NCBI GenBank assembly: GCA_965226545.1
Contig: OZ245364.1
Location: forward strand, 1,240,001 to 1,304,000
Reading direction: 5' to 3'
DNA length: 64,000 nt
Source: JAHRAW01 sp965226545
Lineage (GTDB): Bacteria; Pseudomonadota; Gammaproteobacteria; Arenicellales; Poriferihabitantaceae
In this document: one piece after another, positions 18,972 to 26,598 of the stretch
Position numbering within the stretch: position 1 is the stretch's first letter
Layout of the letters: each line of letters opens with the position of its first letter
The notes under the pieces: model-generated
Told to the model about the DNA's origin: nothing
What the model saw: the letters and a program-made list of their open reading frames with translations, nothing else
The model's database searches: none
Translations under genes and position numbers: made by a program

Positions 18972-20000
18972 TCAATCATCAAACGCGTTTGCGTATTGGT
19001 CAATCGCGTCGAGCAATTCGCGTTGGCGGGCATCATCGGCAAACGATGCGCGTACGCTGTTTTGCGCCAATTGCACCAACGTTTCGCGCGGTAATGAAAA
19101 CGCTTCGATAAGCGCGCGATAATTTTCGTTTAGATAGCCGCCGAAGTACGCCGGGTCGTCTGAGTTTACGGTTACGCATACGCCGCGCGCCAGCAACTTC
19201 GGCAGCGGATGTTCGCGCATGTCGGCAATCACGCCGAGTTTTAAATTCGACAGCGGACACATCGTCAACCCAATTTGTTCGCGCACCAACCGCGCAATCA
19301 ATGCATCGTCGCCGTCGGCGGCGTTGCCGTGGTCGATGCGCGCGACGCCGAGCGAATCCAATGCGCCGTAAATGTATTGCGCCGCGCCTTCTTCGCCGGC
19401 GTGGGCGACGCAACGATAGCCTTGTCGTTTGGCTTCGGCGAAGACGCGCGCAAATTTTTGCGGCGGATTCCCGCGTTCGCTCGAGTCGAGACCAACGCCG
19501 ATGAGTTGGCTTCGATGCGGTTCAGCGGCTTGCAATGCATCGAAGGCGTCGCGTTCATCCAAATGCCGCAAGAAGCACATGATTAAATTCGAAGTGATTC
19601 CGAGTTCGCGCCGCGCATCTTCCAACGCCGCGCAAATGCCGCCGACCACTTCGGCAAACGCGACGCCGCGTACGGTGTGCGCTTGCGGGTCGAAGAAAAT
19701 TTCGGTGTGGCGAATGTGTTGCGCGGCGGCTTTTTGCAGATAGGCGCGCGTCAATTCATAAAAATCGCGCTCGGTGCAAAGTGCGTTCATGCCTTGATAA
19801 TAAATATCCAAAAAATCCTGCAGGCGCGAAAATTGATAGGCCTCGCGCAATTGCTCGACTGAATCGTAGTTGCACTTCGTGTTGTTGCGCGCCGCCATCT
19901 CAAACAACATCTCGGCTTCGAGCGCGCCTTCGATGTGGCAATGCAACTCGGCTTTGGGCAGATGATTGGCGAATTCGATGGTGTCGGTCAAGTCGTTCAT
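18972..20000 (-). CDS. add: Adenine deaminase (adenosine-deaminase family)
   Basis: The 342-residue protein has the family zinc site: HCHIEGA near the N-terminus, HAGEEG, and the C-terminal SDDPAYFGGYL. The segment EIFFDPQAHTVRGV, with FFDPQ, is the mark of the adenine-deaminase (Aah1-like) branch rather than true adenosine deaminases. It would convert adenine to hypoxanthine, linking purine salvage to the urate pathway nearby. It starts 55 bases upstream of the OpgC-like gene on the same strand. The symbol denotes the family. Confidence 0.85.
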   Translation of the reverse strand: MNDLTDTIEFANHLPKAELHCHIEGALEAEMLFEMAARNNTKCNYDSVEQLREAYQFSRLQDFLDIYYQGMNALCTERDFYELTRAYLQKAAAQHIRHTEIFFDPQAHTVRGVAFAEVVGGICAALEDARRELGITSNLIMCFLRHLDERDAFDALQAAEPHRSQLIGVGLDSSERGNPPQKFARVFAEAKRQGYRCVAHAGEEGAAQYIYGALDSLGVARIDHGNAADGDDALIARLVREQIGLTMCPLSNLKLGVIADMREHPLPKLLARGVCVTVNSDDPAYFGGYLNENYRALIEAFSLPRETLVQLAQNSVRASFADDARQRELLDAIDQYANAFDD

Positions 20001-20204
20001 CGCGCCATTTTACACTGTCGCCGCAACTTGCCGCTGTCGGTTTAGTCACTGTAAACGTGTCACTGTAACTTACGCCGTTAACTTGTCACTTGTAACTGTC
20101 ACTCGTCACTGATTACCATTACTCGCCACCATTAACTTGTCACCATCACTTCCCGCCCACTCATCGATGTTGCGAAACGGCGGCGGCTGTGTTACTTTGC
20201 CGTT

Positions 20205-20747
20205 ATGTTTGGGCTGGGCAAAAAAGACGCCGACGGGCGGCAGGTGCGGATTGAGCATCGCGGAAAATACACCCGCGCATCGCGCACCGGCGGTGTGGCG
20301 TTGCGCATACAACAACGGCTCGGACGATTTAATTTCACCGCCAACACCGCGCGCGGCTTGCGCGCCTCGACGCAAGTCGCCAAAGGCGCGCGGGTTGCGC
20401 TGCAAAACGGCAAGTTTCGATTAATTGGTCGCTGGCAGTGCGGTCCGATGAATTTCAATTTATCCAAAACCGGCGGCAGCGCATCGATGAAAACCGACAT
20501 CGGCGCGTTCAACTTTATCAAGCCGCGTTATTCATCGGTCAAAATTGCCGGCGTGCAATTTCGCGGCAAGAATGCGGTGTATATGCATATCATTTATTTT
20601 GTCGCATTGGGCGCGTTTCATTTGGCGGTGTTTGCGTTTCGGCTGGCGGTGTTTCTTATCTGGCTGTTGATTTTGGCGACGTTGTTTGTGCGCGATTTTA
20701 TTGCCGAATTTATTCGCGCCATGCGCGAAGGGCGTGACCGTGAATAA
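20205..20747 (+). CDS. Hypothetical small membrane protein
   Basis: I do not recognise this 180-residue protein with certainty. The N-terminal 120 residues are basic and Gly/Asn-rich, with a repeated beta-strand look (RFNFTANTARGLRAS, NFNLSKTGGSASM) that recalls the short DUF4236-type domain. Two hydrophobic helices follow at about 126-162 and the protein ends in a charged tail. It is flanked on both sides by repeat-rich spacers and appears to be transcribed alone. Confidence 0.65.
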   Translation: MFGLGKKDADGRQVRIEHRGKYTRASRTGGVALRIQQRLGRFNFTANTARGLRASTQVAKGARVALQNGKFRLIGRWQCGPMNFNLSKTGGSASMKTDIGAFNFIKPRYSSVKIAGVQFRGKNAVYMHIIYFVALGAFHLAVFAFRLAVFLIWLLILATLFVRDFIAEFIRAMREGRDRE

Positions 20748-20779
20748 CAAAACACTGTTTTGATTGCGCGCGGATGGTT

Positions 20780-20966
20780 AAGTAATTTTATAAAGTAACT
20801 TTATAAAGTAACTTGACATAGTAACTTTACAATGTAACATTCACACAGTAACTTTGTAACTTTTGCAAAGTAACATTCGCAAGTAACGTTACAAAGTAAC
20901 GTTACAAAGTAACTTTTACAAAGTAACATTTACAAAGTGCAACGTAACTTTGTAACTTTGTAAAAT
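20780..20966 (+). repeat. GTAAC-based 13-14-bp degenerate repeats upstream of purE
   Basis: About 13 imperfect copies of units such as GTAACTTTATAAA, GTAACGTTACAAA and GTAACTTTTACAAA follow one another with a period of 13-14 bases. The array ends about 30 bases before the purE start and must contain or replace the normal promoter region. Confidence 0.85.
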
Positions 20967-20996
20967 AAACCCACTCCACCCACTTAAGTTAACCCA

Positions 20997-21521
20997 ATGA
21001 AAAAACCGTTCGTAGCCGTATTGATGGGTTCGCAATCCGATTTGCCGGTGATGCAGTCGACCTTCGAAGTGTTGCGCGCATTGGCGGTGGATTTCGAGGC
21101 GAAGATTACTTCGGCGCATCGCACGCCGCAGGCGACTCATGAGTATGTCGCCGATGCCGAACAGCGCGGTTGCGCGGTGTTTATCGCCGCGGCCGGGCTG
21201 GCCGCACATTTGGCCGGGGCGGTGGCGGCGATGACGACGCGACCGGTGATTGGCGTGCCGCTCGAAGGCGGGGCGTTGAACGGGCGCGATTCATTGTTGT
21301 CCACGGTGCAGATGCCCGGCGGCGTGCCGGTGGCTTGCGTTGCCATCGGCAAGCCCGGCGCAAAAAATGCCGCGCATCTTGCCGCGCAAATTTTGGCGTT
21401 GACCGACGCCAACCTCGCCAAGCGCGTGCGCGCCGAACGCGCCGACAATGCGCAAGCAGTCGCCGCCGCTGATGCCGCGTTGCAAACCTCGTTGCGTACG
21501 TTGCGCGATTCGACGTCTTGA
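20997..21521 (+). CDS. purE: N5-carboxyaminoimidazole ribonucleotide mutase
   Basis: The 174-residue protein has the PurE class I motifs: VLMGSQSDLPVM at the N-terminus, SAHRTP, AAAGLAAHLAG, and the segment GRDSLLSTVQMPGGVPVACVA. It catalyses the carboxylate shift in de novo purine synthesis. PurK, the usual partner, is not adjacent. Its TGA overlaps the TTG start of the next gene, indicating coupled translation. Confidence 0.95.
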   Translation: MKKPFVAVLMGSQSDLPVMQSTFEVLRALAVDFEAKITSAHRTPQATHEYVADAEQRGCAVFIAAAGLAAHLAGAVAAMTTRPVIGVPLEGGALNGRDSLLSTVQMPGGVPVACVAIGKPGAKNAAHLAAQILALTDANLAKRVRAERADNAQAVAAADAALQTSLRTLRDSTS

Positions 21522-22099
21522 ACCGCGCCGCACTTGAACACGCCGCGCAACTGGTGCGCGCCGGCGGCGTCATCGCCTATCCGACCGAAGCGTGTTTCGG
21601 GCTCGGTTGCGACCCGCGCAATCGCCGCGCCTTGCGCCGCATCTTGCGCATCAAACGCCGCGCGCGCGCCAAAGGCATGATTATCATTGCCGATTGTGCG
21701 GCGCGACTTGCGCCGTGGTTGTCGTTGGGTTCGCGATACGGCGATTCGCGCATCGATAATTTCCCCGATGAAGTTCTCGCTTCCTGGCCCGGCGCAAACA
21801 CTTGGCTGTTGCCGGCGGCAAAATGTGCATCGCGCACACCGCGCGAATTGCGCGGCGCGCATGACACTTTGGCGGTGCGCGTCACTGCGCATCGCGTTGC
21901 CGCGCAATTGTGTCGATTGGCGCGGATGCCGTTGGTGTCGACCAGCGCAAACCGCGCCGGGCAACCGATGTTGCGCAGTGCGCAATCGGTCGCGCGCGTG
22001 TTTGCCGATGAAGTCGATTTCATTGTCGACGAACCGATTGGGCGTCGAACTGCGCCATCGATAATTCGCGCCGCCGACGGGCGGGTTGTGCGCGGATAA
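21518..22099 (+). CDS. tsaC: Threonylcarbamoyl-AMP synthase, YrdC/Sua5/TsaC domain
   Basis: The protein starts at a TTG overlapping the purE stop and has 193 residues, the size of TsaC. Motifs are GGVIAYPTEACFGLGCDP, the basic segment RILRIKRRARAKGMIII, PLVSTSANRAG and DFIVDEP. It makes threonylcarbamoyl-AMP from threonine, bicarbonate and ATP for the t6A modification of tRNA. The arrangement purE-tsaC-hemF agrees with a housekeeping role. Confidence 0.88.
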   Translation: MNRAALEHAAQLVRAGGVIAYPTEACFGLGCDPRNRRALRRILRIKRRARAKGMIIIADCAARLAPWLSLGSRYGDSRIDNFPDEVLASWPGANTWLLPAAKCASRTPRELRGAHDTLAVRVTAHRVAAQLCRLARMPLVSTSANRAGQPMLRSAQSVARVFADEVDFIVDEPIGRRTAPSIIRAADGRVVRG

Positions 22100-22109
22100 A
22101 TTTCACACG

Positions 22110-23132
22110 ATGCAAATGCAAAATAACCGTTACACAAACGATGTCGACCGAGTCGATGTTACGAATGTCGACGTCGATGTCGATGCCACCGTCGACGCCG
22201 CCACCGATGTTGTCGATGTCGATGCAGTCGTCGCATATTTTCGCGCGTTGCAAATTAAGGTATGCGAACAACTCGGCGCGTTTGAACCGGTTGTCAATTT
22301 CGGCATCGATGAATGGCAACATCACGATGGCGGCGGCGGCGTCACGCGCGCGCTAACCGATGGCGAAGTGTTTGAAAAGGGCGGGGTGAATTTTTCGCAT
22401 GTACACGGCGCGCATTTGCCGACTGCCGCGCGCGACGCGCATGCGCATCTTGGCGCGCAACTCGACGATGCATCATTCGAAGCCTGCGGCGTTTCGGCGG
22501 TGTTGCATCCGCGCAATCCAGCGGTGCCGTGTTGTCATTTTAATGCGCGGTTTTTTCAGTTGAACACCGCGCAGCCAACTTGGTGGTTTGGCGGCGGTTA
22601 TGATTTAACGCCGTGCTATGCATTCGATGAAGATTGCATTCATTGGCATCGCATTGCCAAACAAACCTGCGACCGTTTCGATGACAAGTTATACGCGCGC
22701 TTAAAACAACAATGCGACCGTTATTTTTATCTCGCACATCGCAACGAGACGCGCGGCATCGGCGGATTATTTTTTGATGATTATCGACAAGGCGGCTTTG
22801 CGCGCGCCTTCCAATTTGTGCGCGCGTTGGGCGACAGTTTTTTGGATGCGTATTGCCCGATAGTGCAACGCCGCGCGGCGACTCCGTATACCGAAGCGAT
22901 GCGCGATTTTCAGGCGTATCGACGCGGGCGCTATGTCGAATTTAATTTGGTGTATGACCGCGGCACTTTATTCGGCTTGCAATCCGGCGGACGCATCGAA
23001 TCGATTTTAATGTCGCTGCCGCCGCGCGCCGAGTGGCGTTACGATTGGCGCGCCGCATCGGGTTCGGCTGAGGCAAAACTCGACGCGTATCTCAAGCCGC
23101 GCGATTGGTTGCGCGTCGAGTGCGGCGAGTGA
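22110..23132 (+). CDS. hemF: Oxygen-dependent coproporphyrinogen III oxidase
   Basis: Motifs are clear: EKGGVNFSHVHG, HPRNPAVPCCHFNARFF, WWFGGGYDLTPCY, CDRYFYLAHRNETRGIGG and the C-terminal RGRYVEFNLVYDRGTLFGL. The enzyme decarboxylates coproporphyrinogen III in haem synthesis. I chose the ATG at 22110. The first 45 residues are abnormal: a Val-Asp-rich run (DVDRVDVTNVDVDVDATVDA) coded by GTCGATGT-like repeats precedes the normal domain, which begins near residue 40. Its last base overlaps the first base of waaA. Confidence 0.93.
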   Translation: MQMQNNRYTNDVDRVDVTNVDVDVDATVDAATDVVDVDAVVAYFRALQIKVCEQLGAFEPVVNFGIDEWQHHDGGGGVTRALTDGEVFEKGGVNFSHVHGAHLPTAARDAHAHLGAQLDDASFEACGVSAVLHPRNPAVPCCHFNARFFQLNTAQPTWWFGGGYDLTPCYAFDEDCIHWHRIAKQTCDRFDDKLYARLKQQCDRYFYLAHRNETRGIGGLFFDDYRQGGFARAFQFVRALGDSFLDAYCPIVQRRAATPYTEAMRDFQAYRRGRYVEFNLVYDRGTLFGLQSGGRIESILMSLPPRAEWRYDWRAASGSAEAKLDAYLKPRDWLRVECGE

Positions 23133-24397
23133 TGTTGTTTTTGTATCGGCTGCTGTTGTATTTGGCGTTGCCGTTATTGGCGGCGCGATTGCTGTGGCGC
23201 GCTTGGCGCGACCGCCGATATTTTACCAACCTGCCGGCGCGACTCGGCATCGGCATCGAGCGCTGCCCGCCCGGCGGCGTTTGGTTGCATGCGGTGTCGG
23301 TCGGCGAAGTCAACGCGGCCGCGCCGTTGGTTCATCATCTCCTCGCGCGCCATCCGCAGATGCGCATCACGATTACCACGATGACGCCGACCGGCGCCGA
23401 CCGTGTGCGCGCACTGTTCGACGAGCGCGTTATGCATTGTTGGCTGCCGTATGATTATCCGGGCGCGGCGCGGCGATTTTTGCGCGCGCGTCAACCGCGC
23501 CTTGGCGTGGTGATGGAAACCGAAATCTGGCCGAATTTTATTCACGCCTGCGCACGCGCAAAGATGCCGTTGATGTATGTCAATGTGCGGTTGTCGAAGC
23601 GCTCGCATCGCGGCTATCGACGCTTTCGCCGATTGATTGCGCCGACCTTGCGCCGCGTTGCGCATTTCGCCGCGCAATCGCAAGCCGACGCCGCGCGATT
23701 AATCGAGTTGGGCGCGCCGCCCGACAGCATCAGCGTCACCGGCAATCTCAAATTCGACATCGCGCCCAAAGCCAGCATCGTCGAGATGGCGCATTCGGTG
23801 CGCCGCGATTTGGGCGCCGACCGCCCGGTGTGGATTGCCGGCAGCACGCACGACGGCGAAGAGGCGCAAGTGTTGGATGCATTCACGCGCGTGCAGCGGA
23901 GGTTCGCGGCGTTGTTGTTGGTCATCGCGCCGCGCCATCCGCATCGTTTCGCGCAAGTGTTGCGCCTGTGCCGCCAACGTAATTTCCGCGTGGTGCTACG
24001 CTCCGAAGCCGCGCACGCGCCGCCCGATGCCGAGGTGTACATCGCCGACAGCATGGGCGAGTTGCCGATGTTGTTGGCGGCATCCGATGTCGCCTTCATC
24101 GGCGGCAGTTTAACCGAAGTCGGCGGGCATAATGTTTTGGAGCCGGCCGCGGTCGGCGTGCCGGTGGTGTTCGGTCGATATATGTTCAACTTCACCGAGA
24201 TAGCCAACCTGCTTCTCGCGCACGACGCCGGCATCCAAATCAACAACGCCGACGAATTGGCAAAAGCCATCGCCCGCCTGCTCGGCGACGCGCACTTGCG
24301 CGACCAAACCGGCGAACGCGGCCGCGCCCTAATCGCCGCCAACCGCGGCGCGTTGGGGCGGGTGTGTCGGTTGATTGATGAACGGTTGGCGGGGTGA
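23132..24397 (+). CDS. waaA: 3-deoxy-D-manno-octulosonic acid (Kdo) transferase
   Basis: The ATG at 23132 overlaps the hemF stop (TGATG) and gives 421 residues. It has an N-terminal membrane anchor (LFLYRLLLYLALPLLAARLL), the catalytic Glu motif WLHAVSVGEVNAA, METEIWPNF, and GGSLTEVGGHNVLEPAAVG for donor binding. The enzyme adds Kdo to lipid IVA in the inner membrane. It shows that the organism makes LPS. Confidence 0.95.
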   Translation: MLFLYRLLLYLALPLLAARLLWRAWRDRRYFTNLPARLGIGIERCPPGGVWLHAVSVGEVNAAAPLVHHLLARHPQMRITITTMTPTGADRVRALFDERVMHCWLPYDYPGAARRFLRARQPRLGVVMETEIWPNFIHACARAKMPLMYVNVRLSKRSHRGYRRFRRLIAPTLRRVAHFAAQSQADAARLIELGAPPDSISVTGNLKFDIAPKASIVEMAHSVRRDLGADRPVWIAGSTHDGEEAQVLDAFTRVQRRFAALLLVIAPRHPHRFAQVLRLCRQRNFRVVLRSEAAHAPPDAEVYIADSMGELPMLLAASDVAFIGGSLTEVGGHNVLEPAAVGVPVVFGRYMFNFTEIANLLLAHDAGIQINNADELAKAIARLLGDAHLRDQTGERGRALIAANRGALGRVCRLIDERLAG

Positions 24398-24458
24398 ACG
24401 GTGGTTGTGCGCGTCGATGGTGGCGGTGTTATTTAATGACAACGTTGCCGATTTGCAC

Positions 24459-24880
24459 TGTGTCGATGTGTGCGGTCGTTTGCGACGGTGTTATTTAATG
24501 ACAACGCTATCGACTGAATGGACTGTCGATGTACGCGCCAACTTTGATGCAGTGGACACGGATTGTGTTGGCGCGGTTGTGGTGCGGATGAGTTGACGGT
24601 AACGATGTCGACTTGGATTGTGTCGATGTGTGCGGTCGTGTGCGACGGTGTTATTTAATTGACAACGCTATCGACTGAACGGGCTGTCGATGTACACGCC
24701 GACTGCGATGCATTGGACGCGGACTTTGCCGGCGCGTTTGCGGTGCGGATGAGTTGACGGTAACGATGCCGACTCGGACTGTGTCGATTTATGCGTCGAC
24801 TGCGATGCATTGGACGCGGACTTTGCCGGCGCATTTGCGGTGCGGATAAGTTGACGGTAACGCCGCCGACTCGGACTGCG
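24459..24880 (+). repeat. 160-bp tandem repeat in a long gene-free spacer
   Basis: The 564-bp spacer between waaA and the purine permease is filled by a tandem repeat. Copies begin at 24459, 24619 and 24780, each with TGTGTCGATKT; the first two are about 160 bp and the third lacks about 65 internal bases. Recurrent landmarks are GACGGTGTTATTTAAT, GACAACGCTATCGACTGAA and GAGTTGACGGTAACGA. Short open frames here are products of the repeat and not convincing genes. Confidence 0.85.
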
Positions 24881-24961
24881 CCGCCGCCGCGCACCGGTCC
24901 CTAAATCCCACGCCGCATTGTGCTATTGTCACCGCGCATTCACCCCAATTGGAGACCCGTT

Positions 24962-26365
24962 ATGCAATCCCAAAAGACCCCGGCGCCGCGCGGCAAGCGA
25001 TTTAAAGGCGTCAAAATTCTTAAAGCGACGCAAAGCCAATTGCGCAATCCCGATTTCCGTCCGCCGTTGGCGGCGGCGGTGCCGCTCGGCATCCAGCATG
25101 TATTGGCGATGTTCGTCAGCAACATCACCCCGGCGATTATCGTCGCCGGCGCGGCCGGGTTTGGCTTCGGTTCGAATTCGCCGGATTTCCCCAATCTGAT
25201 TTACATGATTCAAATGTCGATGCTGTTCGCCGGCGTCGCCACCTTGTTGCAAACCATCGGCGCCGGCCCGGTCGGCGCGCGATTGCCGATTGTGCAAGGC
25301 ACCAGTTTTGCATTCATCCCAATAATGATTCCATTGGTCGCCGGCAAAGGCGTCGATGCGATGGCGGCGGTCACTTGCGGCGTACTCTTCGGCGGGTTGT
25401 TCCACACCGCCTTGGCGCCGTTCGTCGGGCGGATTCGCTTCGCCTTGCCGCCGTTGGTCACCGGCTTGATTGTCGTGATGATTGGCTTGGCGTTAATTAA
25501 AGTCGGCGTCACTTATGCAGCCGGCGGCGTGCCGGCGTTGCAATCCGGCGCCGCGGAATTCGGCGGATGGTTTAACTGGATGCTGGCGTTGGTGGTCATC
25601 GTCGTCACCTTGGCGCTGAAATTTTTTACGCGCGGAATGTTGTCGATGGCGGCGGTGTTGTTGGGCTTGATTGCCGGCTACCTCGTTGCGCTGTTGTTCG
25701 GCGAAGTCAGTTTCACCGCGATTAACAATGCGGCAACCTTCGCATTGCCCAATCCGTTCCATTTTGGTTTCGAATTAAGCGTCGCCGCGATTGTCGGCTT
25801 TGCGTTGATGTCGGTCATCTCGGCGATTGAAACCGTCGGCGATGTTTCCGCCATCACGCAAGGCGGCGCGGCGCGCGAAGCCAAACCAAACGAGATTCGC
25901 GGCGCGACTTATGCCGACGGCATCGGCACCGCACTCGCCGGCGCATTCGGCGGCTTGCCCAACACTTCGTTTTCGCAAAACGTCGGCTTGGTCGCAATGA
26001 CCGGCATGATGAGCCGCCACGTCGTCACCTACGGCGCGGTGTTTTTAATTCTGTGCGGCTTAATCCCCAAAGTCGGCGCGGCAATCGCCACAGTGCCGAT
26101 TGAAGTTCTCGGCGGCGGCGTAATCGTAATGTTCGGCATGGTCGCCGCCGCCGGCGTGTCGCTGCTGTCGGCCGTCGAATGGAACCGCCGCAACATGATG
26201 ATTTTCGCGGTGTCGTTGTCGGTTGGTCTCGGTCTGCAGTTGGTGCCGGAGGCGGTGCAATATTTGCCGCCGACGATTAAGGTGCTGATGACTTCCGGGC
26301 TGCTGCCGGCGGCGGTGATTGCGATTGCGTTGAATCTGCTGTTGCCGGAGGATGCGGCGGGGTAG
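24962..26365 (+). CDS. NCS2-family nucleobase permease, probably xanthine/urate
   Basis: The ATG at 24962 follows a TTGGAGA ribosome-binding site. The 467-residue protein has about 12-14 membrane helices and the nucleobase-ascorbate-transporter signature QNVGLVAMTG. Other family segments are FAMFVSN-type helix 1, QGTSFAFIPIM and SAIETVGDVSAITQGGA. The signature with Gln-Asn and a Thr-Gly end is typical of xanthine/urate carriers rather than uracil carriers. With the urate operon and adenine deaminase it fits purine uptake. Confidence 0.88.
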   Translation: MQSQKTPAPRGKRFKGVKILKATQSQLRNPDFRPPLAAAVPLGIQHVLAMFVSNITPAIIVAGAAGFGFGSNSPDFPNLIYMIQMSMLFAGVATLLQTIGAGPVGARLPIVQGTSFAFIPIMIPLVAGKGVDAMAAVTCGVLFGGLFHTALAPFVGRIRFALPPLVTGLIVVMIGLALIKVGVTYAAGGVPALQSGAAEFGGWFNWMLALVVIVVTLALKFFTRGMLSMAAVLLGLIAGYLVALLFGEVSFTAINNAATFALPNPFHFGFELSVAAIVGFALMSVISAIETVGDVSAITQGGAAREAKPNEIRGATYADGIGTALAGAFGGLPNTSFSQNVGLVAMTGMMSRHVVTYGAVFLILCGLIPKVGAAIATVPIEVLGGGVIVMFGMVAAAGVSLLSAVEWNRRNMMIFAVSLSVGLGLQLVPEAVQYLPPTIKVLMTSGLLPAAVIAIALNLLLPEDAAG

Positions 26366-26388
26366 GGTGCGGTTTGTTTAGTGTTATT

Positions 26389-26422
26389 CGCCCGACGGTT
26401 AGGGTTGACCGTCGGGCGATTT
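26389..26422 (+). terminator. Hairpin after the purine permease gene
   Basis: An 11-bp perfect stem (CGCCCGACGGT with ACCGTCGGGCG) with an 8-nt loop lies 24 bases after the stop. The T-run behind it is poor (ATTTGCGTT), so termination may be partial or Rho-assisted. Confidence 0.55.
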
Positions 26423-26457
26423 GCGTTACCCATGCGCGATAATCGATGCGGCTGATT

Positions 26458-26496
26458 AATAAAAAACGCCCGCCGCGTCCAAGGACAACGGCGGGC
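26458..26496 (-). terminator. Terminator of the second autotransporter gene
   Basis: Read on the minus strand, GCCCGCCG pairs with CGGCGGGC and is followed by GTTTTTTATT. Stem core and T-run are the same as behind the autotransporter gene at the left end of the window. Confidence 0.8.
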
Positions 26497-26598
26497 TAAG
26501 TCGAAGTTACTTTTGTAACGTTACTTTTGCAAAGTGACTTTCAGTAACTTCTGTTGGTCAAGTTACGACCCAAACTGTGTCGACACTTGTTTACCGCA

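Noticed and set aside
24398..24961. Short open frames in the waaA-permease spacer
   Set aside because: They follow the 160-bp repeat, show no conserved product and lack translation signals.
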